A stretch of DNA of 64,000 nucleotides from JAICJR01 sp963848495 (GCA_963848495.1 CAWKDV010000002.1:124001-188000); one strand, 5' to 3'; shown: positions 50,869 through 60,530, numbered from the stretch's first letter. The notes: generated by a model from the sequence alone, not told the origin. Program-made: numbers and translations.

Positions 50869-53670
50869 GTGGTCTACCATCTTTCAGCCCATGACTCACC
50901 GTCATCCCGTCCCCGCAGGGTGACCGGCTTGCGCGGGCGGCGCGAGGAGTGCGCCAGGCTCGCCGAGATGGTTGCCGCAGTTCGTGAAGGTGAGAGCCGC
51001 ACACTGGTGCTGCGCGGTGAGGCCGGGGTGGGGAAGACGGCGCTGCTCGACCATCTGGTCGAGGAGGCGTCGGACCTGCGGGTCGTGCGCGCGGCCGGCG
51101 TGGAGTCGGAGATGGAGCTGGCGTACGCGGCCGTGCACCAGCTCTGCATGCCGCTGCTCGGCCGCCTGGGGCGGCTGCCGGAGCCGCAGCGCGATGCGCT
51201 GCGGATCGTCTTCGGGCTGAGCGCCGGCCCGCCGCCGGACGGGTTCCTCGTCGGCCTGGCGGTGCTCAGCCTGCTCGCCGACGTGGCTGAGAAACGTCCG
51301 CTGCTCTGCGTGGTGGACGACGCCCAGTGGCTCGACCACGCCTCGGCACGGACGCTCGGCTTCGTGGCGCGACGGCTCCTCGCCGAGCCCGTGGGGCTGG
51401 TGTTCGCCGCGCGCGAGCCCGGCGATGAGCTGCACGGCCTGCCGGAGCTCGAGGTCGAGGGGCTCGAGAACGGGGACGCGCGGGCTCTGCTCGGCTCGGT
51501 GGTCCGCTTCCTGCTCGACGAGGCCGTGCGCGACCGGATCGTGGCCGAGACGCGGGGCAACCCGCTGGCGCTGCTCGAGCTGCCGCGCGGCCTGACGGCG
51601 ACTCAGCTCGCGAGTGGGTTCGGATTGCTGGGAGGGGACGCACTGTCGGGGCGCATCGAGCAGAGCTACGTGCGCCGCCTCGAGGCGCTTCCCGACGACG
51701 CTCGCTCGCTGCTGCTGGTGGCGGCGGCGGAGCCGGTCGGCGACCCGGTGCTCGTGTGGCGCGCCGTCGAGCGGCTGGGCGCGGGCATCTCGGCGTCGGG
51801 CGCCGCGGAGGCGGAGGGGCTCGTGACGATCGGCGAGCGGGTGACGTTCCGCCATCCGCTCGTACGCTCGGCGGCATACCGGTCGGCGTCGCTCGAGCAA
51901 CGCCGGGCGGCGCACCTCGCGCTGGCAGAGGTGACCGATCCCGAGCTCGATCCCGACCGGCGAGCCTGGCACCTTGCCTCGGCTGCCGCCGCGCCGGATG
52001 AAGAGGTGGCATCCGAGCTCGAGCGCTCGGCGGGCCGCGCGCGCGACCGCGGCGGGCTGGCCGCGGCGGCGGCGTTTCTGCAGCGCTCGGTCGAGCTGAC
52101 GCAGGACCCCGCGCGGCGGGGCGACCGCGCGCTGTCGGCCGCGCAGACCAATCTCCACGCGGGGGCGTTCGACGAGGCGCTCGGATTGCTCGCCGCGGCG
52201 AAGGCCGGCACGCTCGACCAGCTGCAGCGGGCTCGGCTCGACCTGTTGCGCGGGCAGATCGCCTTCGCCGCCAGCGTGGGCAGCGACGCGCCGCCGCTGC
52301 TGCTGAAGGCCGCCAAGCGGCTCGAGCAGCTCGACCTGCGGCTCGCGCGCGAGACTTACCTGGACGCGTGGGGCGCAGCTCTCTTCGCGGGAGCTCTGGC
52401 CACGGACGCCAGCCTGCTCGACGTCTCGCGGGCCGCGATCGCGGCGCCTCCGCCGCCCGGCCGTCCACGCCCGTCCGACGTCCTTCTCGACGGCCTGGCC
52501 ACCCTCATCACCAAGGGGCGCACGGTGGCCGCGCCGCTGCTCAGGTTGGCCACCACCGCCTTCGCCGACGGGGCGGTCACGGCCGAGGAGAACTTCCGCT
52601 GGGGCTGGCTCACCACGGTGCCGTCGAACGTCCTCTGGGACGAGGACAGCTGGCATGCGATCAACACCCGTCAGCTTCAGTTCGCCCGCGACGCCGGCGC
52701 TCTGGTCCGGCTGCCGATCGACCTCACGGCATCGGCCATCCTCGTCGCCCTGCGTGGCGACTTCGCGCACGCCGCCGATGCGATCGCGGAGGCGGACGCC
52801 GTGACCGAGGCCACGCGGACCCGTATCGCTCCCTACGGCGCCATGCTGCTGGCCGCCTATCGCGGACGGGAGGCCGAGGCCACGAAGCTGATCGAGTCGA
52901 CGATCGCCGAGTCCACCGCCGGGGGACAGGGAATCGGTGTCCAGTATGCCCAGTGGGTCGCGGCGATCCTGTGCAACGGCCTCGGCCGCTACGACCAGGC
53001 GCTGACCGCCGCCCTGCAGGCGAGCGGCGAGTCCTCCGAGCTGTTCCTCTCAGCCTGGGCGCTGCCGGAGCTGGTCGAGGCCGGCGTGAGGAGCGAGCAG
53101 GCCAACATCGCCGGCGCCGCGGGTGAGCGCCTGGCGGAGGCCGCCGCCGCGGCCGGGGGCGACTGGGCGCTGGGAGTGGACGCGCGCTCGCGCGCTCTCC
53201 TCAGCCGGAGGAAGGCCGCGGAACGCCTGTACCTGGAGGCGATCGAGCGGCTGGGGAGGACCCAGGTTCGTCCCGAGCTCGCTCGCGCGCGCCTGCTCTA
53301 CGGCGAGTGGCTGCGCCGCGAGAACCGGCGCGTCGACGCGCGCGAGCAGCTCCGCTGCGCCCACCGGATGCTCGCCTCGATCGGCATGGAGGCCTTCGCC
53401 GAGCGCGCCCGCCGCGAGCTGCTCGCCACCGGCGAGAGGGTGCGCAAGCGCTCGATCGAGACGCGCGACGATCTCACCCCGCAGGAGGCGCAGATCGCGC
53501 GCCTCGCCCGCGAGGGCCTCTCGAACCCGGAGATCGGCGCGCGCCTGTTCCTCAGCCCGCGCACCGTCGAGTGGCACATGCGCAAGGTGTTCACCAAGCT
53601 TGGGATCAGCTCACGCCGCGGCCTGCACGACGCGCTGCCGAGCCCAGACCGGGAAGCCGCGCCCGCATAG
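50869..53670 (+). CDS. Large LuxR-family (LAL) ATPase regulator
   Basis: This is a 933-residue protein with Walker A GEAGVGKT at ~50-57, LLCVVDDAQWLD as Walker B near 145, ETRGNPLALLELPRGL as a sensor-type segment and a long helical middle. The C-terminal LuxR domain reads LTPQEAQIARLAREGLSNPE, then LFLSPRTVEWHMRKVFTKLG. It is the same class as the 951-aa regulator at 16-19 kb but only distantly similar. The open frame begins at GTG 50869. A GTG at 50921 (VTGLRGRREE) is the better start by family alignment. It might regulate the divergent kup gene. Confidence 0.9.
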   Translation: MVYHLSAHDSPSSRPRRVTGLRGRREECARLAEMVAAVREGESRTLVLRGEAGVGKTALLDHLVEEASDLRVVRAAGVESEMELAYAAVHQLCMPLLGRLGRLPEPQRDALRIVFGLSAGPPPDGFLVGLAVLSLLADVAEKRPLLCVVDDAQWLDHASARTLGFVARRLLAEPVGLVFAAREPGDELHGLPELEVEGLENGDARALLGSVVRFLLDEAVRDRIVAETRGNPLALLELPRGLTATQLASGFGLLGGDALSGRIEQSYVRRLEALPDDARSLLLVAAAEPVGDPVLVWRAVERLGAGISASGAAEAEGLVTIGERVTFRHPLVRSAAYRSASLEQRRAAHLALAEVTDPELDPDRRAWHLASAAAAPDEEVASELERSAGRARDRGGLAAAAAFLQRSVELTQDPARRGDRALSAAQTNLHAGAFDEALGLLAAAKAGTLDQLQRARLDLLRGQIAFAASVGSDAPPLLLKAAKRLEQLDLRLARETYLDAWGAALFAGALATDASLLDVSRAAIAAPPPPGRPRPSDVLLDGLATLITKGRTVAAPLLRLATTAFADGAVTAEENFRWGWLTTVPSNVLWDEDSWHAINTRQLQFARDAGALVRLPIDLTASAILVALRGDFAHAADAIAEADAVTEATRTRIAPYGAMLLAAYRGREAEATKLIESTIAESTAGGQGIGVQYAQWVAAILCNGLGRYDQALTAALQASGESSELFLSAWALPELVEAGVRSEQANIAGAAGERLAEAAAAAGGDWALGVDARSRALLSRRKAAERLYLEAIERLGRTQVRPELARARLLYGEWLRRENRRVDAREQLRCAHRMLASIGMEAFAERARRELLATGERVRKRSIETRDDLTPQEAQIARLAREGLSNPEIGARLFLSPRTVEWHMRKVFTKLGISSRRGLHDALPSPDREAAPA

Positions 53671-53671
53671 G

Positions 53672-54325
53672 TCAGTGTTTCGCCGCCACGTGGAGGATCT
53701 CTCCGCTGACGTGCGCGGACTGCTCCAGGTAGAGCACGGCGTCGATCACGCTGTCGGCGACATCCTGCGTCCGTATCGGGCCGGGCGCGACGGCGTTGAC
53801 CCGGACGCCCAGCGACGCGAACTCGGTCGCCAGCGCGCGGGTCACGGCGGCCAGGCCGCCCTTGGTCAGCGCCGACAGCGCCGCGGGCGGCTCGCTGCCC
53901 GGATCGTCCACGAGGTTGGCGCTGATGTTCACCACGTGCCCGCCGCCGTGGCCGGCCATCTGCCGGATCGTCCGCTGCGTGATGTGGAAGAAGCCGGTCA
54001 GGTTCACGGACGTCACGGCGTCGTAGTCCGCCCGCGTGTACTCGAGAAACGGCTTGCCGGAGTACACGCCGGCGTTGTTCACCAGGCTGTCGACCCGGCC
54101 GAACCGCTCGAGCGCACGCTCCACCACGCGCTCGGCCGTTTCGGCGTCCGCGATGTCTCCCGGCACGGTGACGAAGTCGGCGTCGTCGACCGAGGCGATC
54201 GAGCGGGAGGTGGCCACGACGGCGTACCCGCTTCGCCTGAAGCGAGCCGCGAGACCTGCGCCGAGGCCGCGCGAGGCGCCGGTGACGATCGCCACCCTAC
54301 GTGTGTGAGGCGGGCTGCCGGCCAC
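53672..54325 (-). CDS. Short-chain dehydrogenase lacking the catalytic Tyr
   Basis: The protein has 217 residues: AIVTGASRGLGAGLAARF (TGxxxGxG), LVNNAG, NISANLV with the catalytic-Ser region, and RALATEFASLGVRVNAVAPG. The active-site YxxxK is replaced by SALTK (in ALSALTKGGL), keeping Lys but not Tyr. A distinct SDR subgroup shows this variant. The cofactor site is intact, so it may bind NAD(P) without normal catalysis or use another proton donor. It overlaps the upstream flavoprotein gene by 29 nt. Confidence 0.85.
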   Translation of the reverse strand: MAGSPPHTRRVAIVTGASRGLGAGLAARFRRSGYAVVATSRSIASVDDADFVTVPGDIADAETAERVVERALERFGRVDSLVNNAGVYSGKPFLEYTRADYDAVTSVNLTGFFHITQRTIRQMAGHGGGHVVNISANLVDDPGSEPPAALSALTKGGLAAVTRALATEFASLGVRVNAVAPGPIRTQDVADSVIDAVLYLEQSAHVSGEILHVAAKH

Positions 54326-55658
54326 TGGCGATCTCGCGCTGCAGCGCCTTCAGCGCCGCGGCATGGATCTCTGAGAAGCTCGGAAAGGGCTGGATCGTGT
54401 CGCGCAGGACCCCGAGCGGGATCTGCGCGCGTATGGCGAGCGTGGCCTGCTGCAGCCACTCGCCGGCCTCGGGCCCGAGCGCATAGGCCCCGGTCAGCAC
54501 CTTGCCGTCGCTGAGCACCGTCAGGAAGCCGTTCGAGTCGGCGTAGGCGTGCGTGTAGGTGGCGGCCTTCGGAACCTCCCGGACGAGCGCCGTGGCACTG
54601 AAACGGCCCTCGGTGGCGCCGACGGCGGCCGCCTGGGGATCCGTGTAGGTCACGCGCGGCACCGCCTCGTAGTTAGCCTTGCGCGGCTCGCCCAGGATGT
54701 TCGAGGCCACGACCTCGCCCTCGTACTCGCCGACGTGGGTCAGCGGCCAGACGCCGGTCACGTCGCCGAGCGCCCAGACGTTCTCGGCGGCGCGCATGTG
54801 CTCGTCGACCTTGATCCCGCGCGGGTTGGCCTCGATCCCCACGGTCTCGAGGCCGATCCCCTCGACCCGGGGCTTCCGCCCGGTGCACACGAGCAGATGG
54901 TCGCCACGCAGCTCGCGGCCGCCGTCCAGCTCGAGCACGAAGTCGTCGTCCTCGCGGCGCGCGGCGGTGGCCATCACTCCCACCACGAGCTCGATGCCGT
55001 CGCGGCGGATGGCCTCGCCCAGCGCCTCGCCCAGGGGCGCGGCCTCGCGGGCGAGGAGGTGCGGCGCGCCCTCGACGAGCGCGACCTCGCCGCCGAAGCG
55101 GCGGACCACCTGTGCCAGCTCGACGCCGGCCGGCCCGCCGCCGAGGACGATCAGCCGCTGCGGCACGGCCTTCATGCTGGTGGCCTCCCGCGTGCCCCAG
55201 ACGCCCTCCAGCTCGCGCAGCCCGGGTATCGGCGGTGTGACCGGGTCGGCGCCGGTGGCCACCACCACGTGATCGGCGGTGTGGCGGACGCCGTCGACCT
55301 CGACCGCTCCCGGGCCCGCCAGCCGCCCGCTGCCGCGCAGCAGGTCGATCCGGTGGTCCGCGAGCCAGCGCTCGGCCCCGGAGTCCGACCAGTCGGAGAC
55401 CATGAAGTTTCGCCAGGCGAGCGCGGCCTCGACGTCCACCTCCGCTCTGGCCCCCGCCTCGCGCGCGCCCTGCACCGCCTCGCCGGGCCGGAGCAGGGTC
55501 TTGGAGGGGATGCAGGCCCAGTAGGAGCATTCGCCGCCGGCGAGCTCGCGCTCGACCACGGCCACGCGGAGGCCGCCCTCGGCCAGTGCCGCTGCGCAGT
55601 GCTCGCCCGGCGCGCCCGCGCCGAGGACGATCACGTCGTGGTCGCTTCTGGTGCTCAT
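54297..55658 (-). CDS. Pyridine nucleotide-disulfide oxidoreductase
   Basis: The product is about 453 residues in the dihydrolipoyl dehydrogenase/mercuric reductase family. The FAD site is VIVLGAGAPGEHCAAALAEG, the redox-active disulfide GGECSYWACIPSK, the NAD(P) site LIVLGGGPAGVELAQVVRRF and the second FAD motif VWALGDVTG. The C-terminal interface lacks the catalytic His of the HPxxxE motif (here QPFPSFSEI), so it is not a standard lipoamide dehydrogenase. ATG at 55658 is preferred over one 8 codons earlier. It is followed by the SDR on the same strand with overlap. Confidence 0.88.
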   Translation of the reverse strand: MSTRSDHDVIVLGAGAPGEHCAAALAEGGLRVAVVERELAGGECSYWACIPSKTLLRPGEAVQGAREAGARAEVDVEAALAWRNFMVSDWSDSGAERWLADHRIDLLRGSGRLAGPGAVEVDGVRHTADHVVVATGADPVTPPIPGLRELEGVWGTREATSMKAVPQRLIVLGGGPAGVELAQVVRRFGGEVALVEGAPHLLAREAAPLGEALGEAIRRDGIELVVGVMATAARREDDDFVLELDGGRELRGDHLLVCTGRKPRVEGIGLETVGIEANPRGIKVDEHMRAAENVWALGDVTGVWPLTHVGEYEGEVVASNILGEPRKANYEAVPRVTYTDPQAAAVGATEGRFSATALVREVPKAATYTHAYADSNGFLTVLSDGKVLTGAYALGPEAGEWLQQATLAIRAQIPLGVLRDTIQPFPSFSEIHAAALKALQREIASGRQPASHT

Positions 55659-55803
55659 CGCCGGCAATCTAGCCGCCGGCACGAGCGCGTCGCGCCCGTG
55701 TGCCCACTGGTCGTCCTCCTCGGCAGCGGACCAGTGTCCTCACGGGCGCGACGGGCGCGCTCCGGTGGGATCGTGTGGCCACGCAAGCGACGGAGGTGAC
55801 TAC

Positions 55804-56253
55804 GTGGGTGAGCAGCTCGTGGACATGAGGCTCGAGGTCGTGATCCTGCCGGTCACGGACGTCGACCGGGCGAAGGCGTTCTACGCAGGGCTCGGCTGGC
55901 GGCTCGACGCCGACATCTCGGGTGGCCCGAGCTTCCGGGTCGTACAGATGACGCCGCCGCAGTCGCAGGCGTCCATCACCTTCGGCACCGGGATCACGAA
56001 CGGGACCATGCTGCTCGCCGTCGAGGACATCCAGGCAGCCCGCGATGAGCTGATCGCCCACGGCGCCGACGTGAGCGAGCTGTTCCACGGCCCGGGCGCC
56101 GGCTTCATGCCCGCCGACAGCGGGGCGCGCCAGCCCGGCCCGGACCCGGACGGCGGCTCCTACGTCACCTTCGCCACGTTCAGCGACCCCGACGGCAACA
56201 ACTGGCTGCTCCAGGAGATCAAGACGCGGCTGCCGGGCCGGGAGTGGGAGTGA
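55804..56253 (+). CDS. Glyoxalase/VOC family protein
   Basis: The product is about 149 residues: LEVVILPVTDVDRAKAFYAG, GPSFRVVQMTPPQSQASITF, MLLAVEDIQAARDELIAHGA, then FATFSDPDGNNWLLQEI. The last block carries the VOC Glu-type end. It closely follows the common soil 'VOC family' two-module pattern with an extended loop (GPGAGFMPADSGARQPGPD). The GTG start is supported by GGAGGTGA 7 nt upstream. It is divergent from the disulfide oxidoreductase. The substrate is unknown. Confidence 0.88.
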   Translation: MGEQLVDMRLEVVILPVTDVDRAKAFYAGLGWRLDADISGGPSFRVVQMTPPQSQASITFGTGITNGTMLLAVEDIQAARDELIAHGADVSELFHGPGAGFMPADSGARQPGPDPDGGSYVTFATFSDPDGNNWLLQEIKTRLPGREWE

Positions 56254-56372
56254 GGGAGGCCGCGCTGGCTCGCTGACGCCTGCGTCATCCACCGCGACGT
56301 TTTCGCGGGGCTGGGCGTACCATCCGGCACGTCGCTCCCAGGCAGGGGGCGGATCGAGCGGGGGGAGGAGCG

Positions 56373-58751
56373 ATGGAGACATCACCGCGCGACCTGGCAG
56401 AGCGTTCCGGCGCTCTCGCGCCCGGCAGCGCCGAACAGCGAAACGGCGACAAGCGCGGAGGGCTGTCCCGCCGGCGCTTCATGGGCTATCTGATCGCGGC
56501 CCCGGTCGTGGTGGCCGCCGCCGACCTGCGCGCGGCCGCACCGGCCGCGGCGTCGGTCCCGACCATCCAGCCGGTCGACGCCTTCGATCTCACCGATCTG
56601 CTCACCGGCGCGGCGCTGACCACCTCGAGCCTGATCACCGTCACGGTGAACCCAGACAGCACAGTGTCGTTCGCGCTGCCGCGCGCGGAGGTCGGACAGG
56701 GCCTCACCACCGCGATCGCGATGGTGATCGCGGACGAGATGGACGTGCCCGTAGAGAAGGTGCGGATGACCCTCTCGGACGCCCGGCCGGAGCTGCTCTT
56801 CAATCAGATCACCGGCGGATCCAACTCTGTGCACTCGCTCTACAACCAGGTGCGGGTGGCCGCGGCGATCGCCCGGGGGCAGCTCGCGGCGAGCGCCGCC
56901 AGGGAGCTCCAGGCGCCGCTCGGCCGGCTGCGCATCGAGAACGGCGCGATCATCGGCCCGGATGGCAAGTCGGCGACGTTCGGCTCGCTCACCGGCAAGG
57001 CGGCGGCGGCGCGGACCAGCGCGGTGGTGGCGCGGCTCAAGGACCCGTCGCAGTTCAGCATCGTCGGCAAGCCGCACGGGCGCATCGACGCGCTCGACGC
57101 GGTGACGGGCCGCAAGCAGTTCGCGCTCGACCTCGACGTGCCGGGAGCGCTGCCGACGATGGTGTGCCGTCCGCCGACGATCAACGGCAGCGCCCAGAGC
57201 GTCCGCAACCTCGCGCAGGTCAAGGCGATGCCGGGGGTCACCGACGTGGCGATCATCCCGCACACGAGGGTCGTGCCCGGCGGCGTGGCGGTGCGCGCGA
57301 CCACCTTCGGCCAGTGCATCGACGCGGTGCGCGCGCTCGACGTGGTGTGGTCGGCGGGGCCGGCCGCCGGCAAGTCGGACGCCTCCGTGCTGTCGGACCT
57401 GCGCGCGGCGGAGCTGCCGATGACCCCGGCGCTGGGCCCTGCGCTCGACCAGCGCTTCACCTTCTACTTCCGCCCGGGCGATCCGCTCGAGACCAACTGC
57501 GCCGTGGCCGACGTGCGGCCCGACCGCGCCGAGATCTGGTCCTGCATGAAGACGCCCACCTACGCCCAGGAGGGGATAGCCCAGATGCTGGGGCTGCCCG
57601 TCAGCGCGGTCACCGCACACGTGACGCAGGGGGGCGGGTCGTTCGGCCGGCACCTGTTCGCCGACGCGGCGTACGAGGCCGCGGCGATCTCCAAGGCGAT
57701 GGGCAAGCCGGTGAAGCTCATGTGGCACCGGACGGACAACTTCCGCCAGGGCCGCGTGCACCCGATGTGCACCTCGCGCGTAAGGATCACCTACCTCGCG
57801 GGCGAGGTGCAGGCGTTCGACCAGCGGCACACGAGCGTGGCCACCGACTTCAGCCACGGCCTGGGGGAGATCCTCTCGGCCACGGTGGCCAACATCCCGG
57901 AGGGCGACTTCCTCGCCTACTCGCAGGGCATCTTCACGCTCACCGCGAACGTGCCCTACGACTTCGGCGCGGTGACCCAGCTCCTGAACGAGGTCTACGA
58001 CGACGACCTCACGTTCAACACCTCGAGCGTTCGCAACATCTACAGCCCCGAGGTGACGACGGCCAAGGAGCTGATGGTCGACGTGGCCGCCCGCACGATG
58101 CGGCAGGACCCGTACCAGTTCAGGCGCGCGTTCGCCCGCGATAGCCGGATGGTCGCGGTGCTCGACGCCGCGGCGAAGGCCGCGAACTGGGGGCGGTCGA
58201 TGCCGGCCGGCACGGCACAGGGCATCGGGGTCCACCACGAGTACAAGGGCTTCGCGGCCTGCATCGCGGAGATCGACTGCACGCCCGCGACCGTGAACCG
58301 GAAGGTGAAGGACGGCTACACGGGACCGCGCGTAACGAAGGTGGTCTTCGCCGTGGACGTCGGGCTGCCGATCAACCCGCTCGGCCTCCAGGCTCAGATG
58401 ATGGGCGGGATCATGGACGGGATCGCGCAGGCGCTCACCTACAGCCTGCACCTGAAGGACGGCTACTTCCTCGAGGGCAGCTGGGACAACGCCTACTACA
58501 CGCGGCAGTGGAACGTTCCGCCCGACGTCCAGGTGATCGTGATGCCGCCCACCACGAGCGACCCCGGCGGCGCCGGCGAGCTGGGGGTGGCGGCCGCGAT
58601 GGCGGCCGTGGCCAACGCCTACGCGCGCGCCACCGGCAAGCTCCCGACGAGCTTCCCGATCAACCACAACCTGCCGCTCGGGTTCGAGCCGCTGCCCACC
58701 GTCCCACCGATCCCACCGTCGCCGACCGACGGCCTCAGCGAGGTGTTCTGA
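56373..58751 (+). CDS. Tat-exported IorB-like molybdopterin hydroxylase large subunit
   Basis: The product has 792 residues. A twin-arginine signal (LSRRRFMGYLIAAPVVVAAA) lies ~30 residues in. The xanthine-dehydrogenase-type Moco domains follow: VSFALPRAEVGQGLTTAIAM, MTLSDARPELLFNQITGGSN, SFGRHLFADAAYEAAAISKA, GMHHEY-like IGVHHEYKGFAACIAEI and FAVDVGLPINPLGLQAQMMG. This is the isoquinoline 1-oxidoreductase beta/aldehyde oxidoreductase type. It hydroxylates N-heterocycles or oxidises aldehydes with the 2Fe-2S subunit next door; the TGATG overlap couples the two genes. The substrate is not predictable. Confidence 0.9.
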   Translation: METSPRDLAERSGALAPGSAEQRNGDKRGGLSRRRFMGYLIAAPVVVAAADLRAAAPAAASVPTIQPVDAFDLTDLLTGAALTTSSLITVTVNPDSTVSFALPRAEVGQGLTTAIAMVIADEMDVPVEKVRMTLSDARPELLFNQITGGSNSVHSLYNQVRVAAAIARGQLAASAARELQAPLGRLRIENGAIIGPDGKSATFGSLTGKAAAARTSAVVARLKDPSQFSIVGKPHGRIDALDAVTGRKQFALDLDVPGALPTMVCRPPTINGSAQSVRNLAQVKAMPGVTDVAIIPHTRVVPGGVAVRATTFGQCIDAVRALDVVWSAGPAAGKSDASVLSDLRAAELPMTPALGPALDQRFTFYFRPGDPLETNCAVADVRPDRAEIWSCMKTPTYAQEGIAQMLGLPVSAVTAHVTQGGGSFGRHLFADAAYEAAAISKAMGKPVKLMWHRTDNFRQGRVHPMCTSRVRITYLAGEVQAFDQRHTSVATDFSHGLGEILSATVANIPEGDFLAYSQGIFTLTANVPYDFGAVTQLLNEVYDDDLTFNTSSVRNIYSPEVTTAKELMVDVAARTMRQDPYQFRRAFARDSRMVAVLDAAAKAANWGRSMPAGTAQGIGVHHEYKGFAACIAEIDCTPATVNRKVKDGYTGPRVTKVVFAVDVGLPINPLGLQAQMMGGIMDGIAQALTYSLHLKDGYFLEGSWDNAYYTRQWNVPPDVQVIVMPPTTSDPGGAGELGVAAAMAAVANAYARATGKLPTSFPINHNLPLGFEPLPTVPPIPPSPTDGLSEVF

Positions 58752-59228
58752 TGCCCACTCACAGCTTCGTCCTCAACGGCAAGCAGGTCAGCGTGGACTG
58801 CCAGGACGACCTCCGCCTGCTCTGGGTGCTGCGCGACCTGCTGGGCGTGAACGGGCCCGAAGTACGGCTGCGGCCTCGACGTCTGCAAGGCCTGTACCTG
58901 CCACATCAACGGCAAGGCGTTCAACCCGTGCTCGGTGCCCGTGTCCGACATCAAGTCGAGCGACGAGATCACGAGCATCGAGGGTCTCCCCGCGACGGTG
59001 GGCGGCGACCTGCACCCGATGCAGGAGGCCTGGCTCGAGCTCGACGTGCCCCAGTGCGGTTACTGCCAGCCCGGGCAGGTCATGGCCGCTGTGGCGCTCG
59101 TTAAGGAGGCCAAGGCGGCCGGCCGGCCGATCACGGACGCCGAGCTCGACACGCTGCGCAACGTCTGCCGCTGCGGCACCTACCCGCGCATCCGCGAGGC
59201 GATCGAGGCCGCCGCCGCGAAGATGTAG
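58751..59228 (+). pseudogene. IorA-like 2Fe-2S subunit, single-base frameshift
   Basis: The first frame encodes SFVLNGKQVSVDCQDDLRLL, then WVLRDLLGVNGP. The second encodes KYGCGLDVCKACTCHINGKA, then LDVPQCGYCQPGQVMAAVAL and TLRNVCRCGTYPRIREAI. Together these are both 2Fe-2S clusters of the xanthine-dehydrogenase small subunit. One surplus G near 58860 (ggcccgaagtac for ggcccaagtac) separates them. Corrected, the protein is ~158 residues, the normal length. If the indel is real, the hydroxylase lacks its electron-transfer subunit. Confidence 0.85.
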
Positions 59229-59267
59229 CCCCGCCGGCGGCTGCAGCCGCCGTACACTGAGCCGCTC

Positions 59268-60530
59268 ATGACCGGCGCGCTCCCGGTGCTGGCGGTGGAC
59301 ACGTCGAACCTTCGCGTCGACACCGACTCGTTCCTGGTCATCGTCGCGGCGGCCGCCCTGGCGGGCACGCTGGCGGCGGTGGCGGCGCGCAGGCTGTTCA
59401 TCCCGGTCGTCGTGGTCGAGCTGGTGCTCGGGGTGCTGGTGGGGCCGCAGGTGCTCGACCTGGCGCACGTCAACAGCTTCACCAGCTTCTTCGCGGATCT
59501 CGGCCTGGGCATGCTGTTCTTCTTCGCCGGCTACGAGATCGACATCGCGCGCATCCGCGGATCGCCGCTGCGACTCGGCCTGGCCGGCTGGTTCCTCTCG
59601 CTGGCGATCGCGTACGCGATCGGCGGCGTGCTTGCATCCGTCGGACTCGTCGTCTCGCTCGAGTACGTCGGCTCGGCCCTGTCGACGACCGCAATCGGAA
59701 CGCTCATCCCGGTGCTGTCGGACACCGGGGAGCTGAAGACGGAGTTCGGCACCTACCTGCTGGCGGCCGGCGCGGCCGGCGAGTTCGGCCCGATCCTGCT
59801 CCTCACGCTGGTGCTCTCGGCCGAGGGCCCGCTGCACAACGCGCTGATCCTGGTCGCGTTCGTCGCGCTGGCCGTGGTCGTGGCCGTCGCGGCGGTGCGC
59901 TCGGCCGGGCGGACCCTGCCGCTGCTCGAGCGGACCATCGAGACCAGCGCGCAGCTCGCCGTCCGCTGGATCGTGGTGCTCGTGTTCGCGCTGGCACTGC
60001 TCGCGGCGCACCTCGGTCTCGACCTGCTGCTCGGCGGCTTCGCTGCCGGGCTGATCACGAGGCAGGTGCTGCGGAGGTCGGAGATCCCGGCCTTCGACTC
60101 CAAGCTGAACGCAATCGCGTTCGGCGTCTTCGTGCCCTTCTTCTTCGTCGTGAGCGGAATGCGCCTCGACGTGGATGCGCTCTTCTCGAGCGCCTCGGGG
60201 CTGATCAAGGTGGCGATCTTCTTCGTGCTCTTCCTCGTGGTGCGCGGCACGCCGGCGATGCTTCTCTACCGGCGGGTGCTGCCGCTGCGCGAGGACCGCA
60301 TGGCGCTGGCCCTGTTCACCGCCACGGGCCTGCCGCTCGTCGTGGCGATCACCAGCGTGGCGGTGCGCGACGGCCACATGCACTCCTCCACGGCGGCGGC
60401 GCTCGTCGGCGCCGGCGCCCTGTCCACGCTGGCCGGGCCGCTGCACGGCCTGCACATGCGGCGGGTGGCGGCGGCCAAGCGCGCGGCTACTGAGGCTGCC
60501 GCGCGCGTGGACTTGGCTACTTCACCTTGA
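59268..60530 (+). CDS. CPA2-type cation/proton antiporter
   Basis: This is a 420-residue membrane protein with ~12 helices: VIVAAAALAGTLAAVAARRL, VVVVELVLGVLVGPQVLDL, DLGLGMLFFFAGYEIDIARI, STTAIGTLIPVLSDTGELKT, FGTYLLAAGAAGEFGPILLL and FGVFVPFFFVVSGMRLDVDA. These are the Na_H_Exchanger (KefB/CPA2) signature blocks. There is no TrkA-N domain, so it is a short version without nucleotide control. The 3' end overlaps the convergent gene by 14 bp. Confidence 0.9.
   Translation: MTGALPVLAVDTSNLRVDTDSFLVIVAAAALAGTLAAVAARRLFIPVVVVELVLGVLVGPQVLDLAHVNSFTSFFADLGLGMLFFFAGYEIDIARIRGSPLRLGLAGWFLSLAIAYAIGGVLASVGLVVSLEYVGSALSTTAIGTLIPVLSDTGELKTEFGTYLLAAGAAGEFGPILLLTLVLSAEGPLHNALILVAFVALAVVVAVAAVRSAGRTLPLLERTIETSAQLAVRWIVVLVFALALLAAHLGLDLLLGGFAAGLITRQVLRRSEIPAFDSKLNAIAFGVFVPFFFVVSGMRLDVDALFSSASGLIKVAIFFVLFLVVRGTPAMLLYRRVLPLREDRMALALFTATGLPLVVAITSVAVRDGHMHSSTAAALVGAGALSTLAGPLHGLHMRRVAAAKRAATEAAARVDLATSP

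Noticed and set aside
49212..50894. 560-aa plus-strand frame
   Set aside because: Shadow of kup; low-complexity charged sequence.
50902..52770. 622-aa minus-strand frame
   Set aside because: Shadow of the 933-aa LuxR regulator.
56382..58667. 761-aa minus-strand frame
   Set aside because: Shadow of the IorB-like gene.
58788..60455. 555-aa minus-strand frame
   Set aside because: Shadow of the antiporter and IorA genes; Arg/Glu/Gln-rich with no domains.
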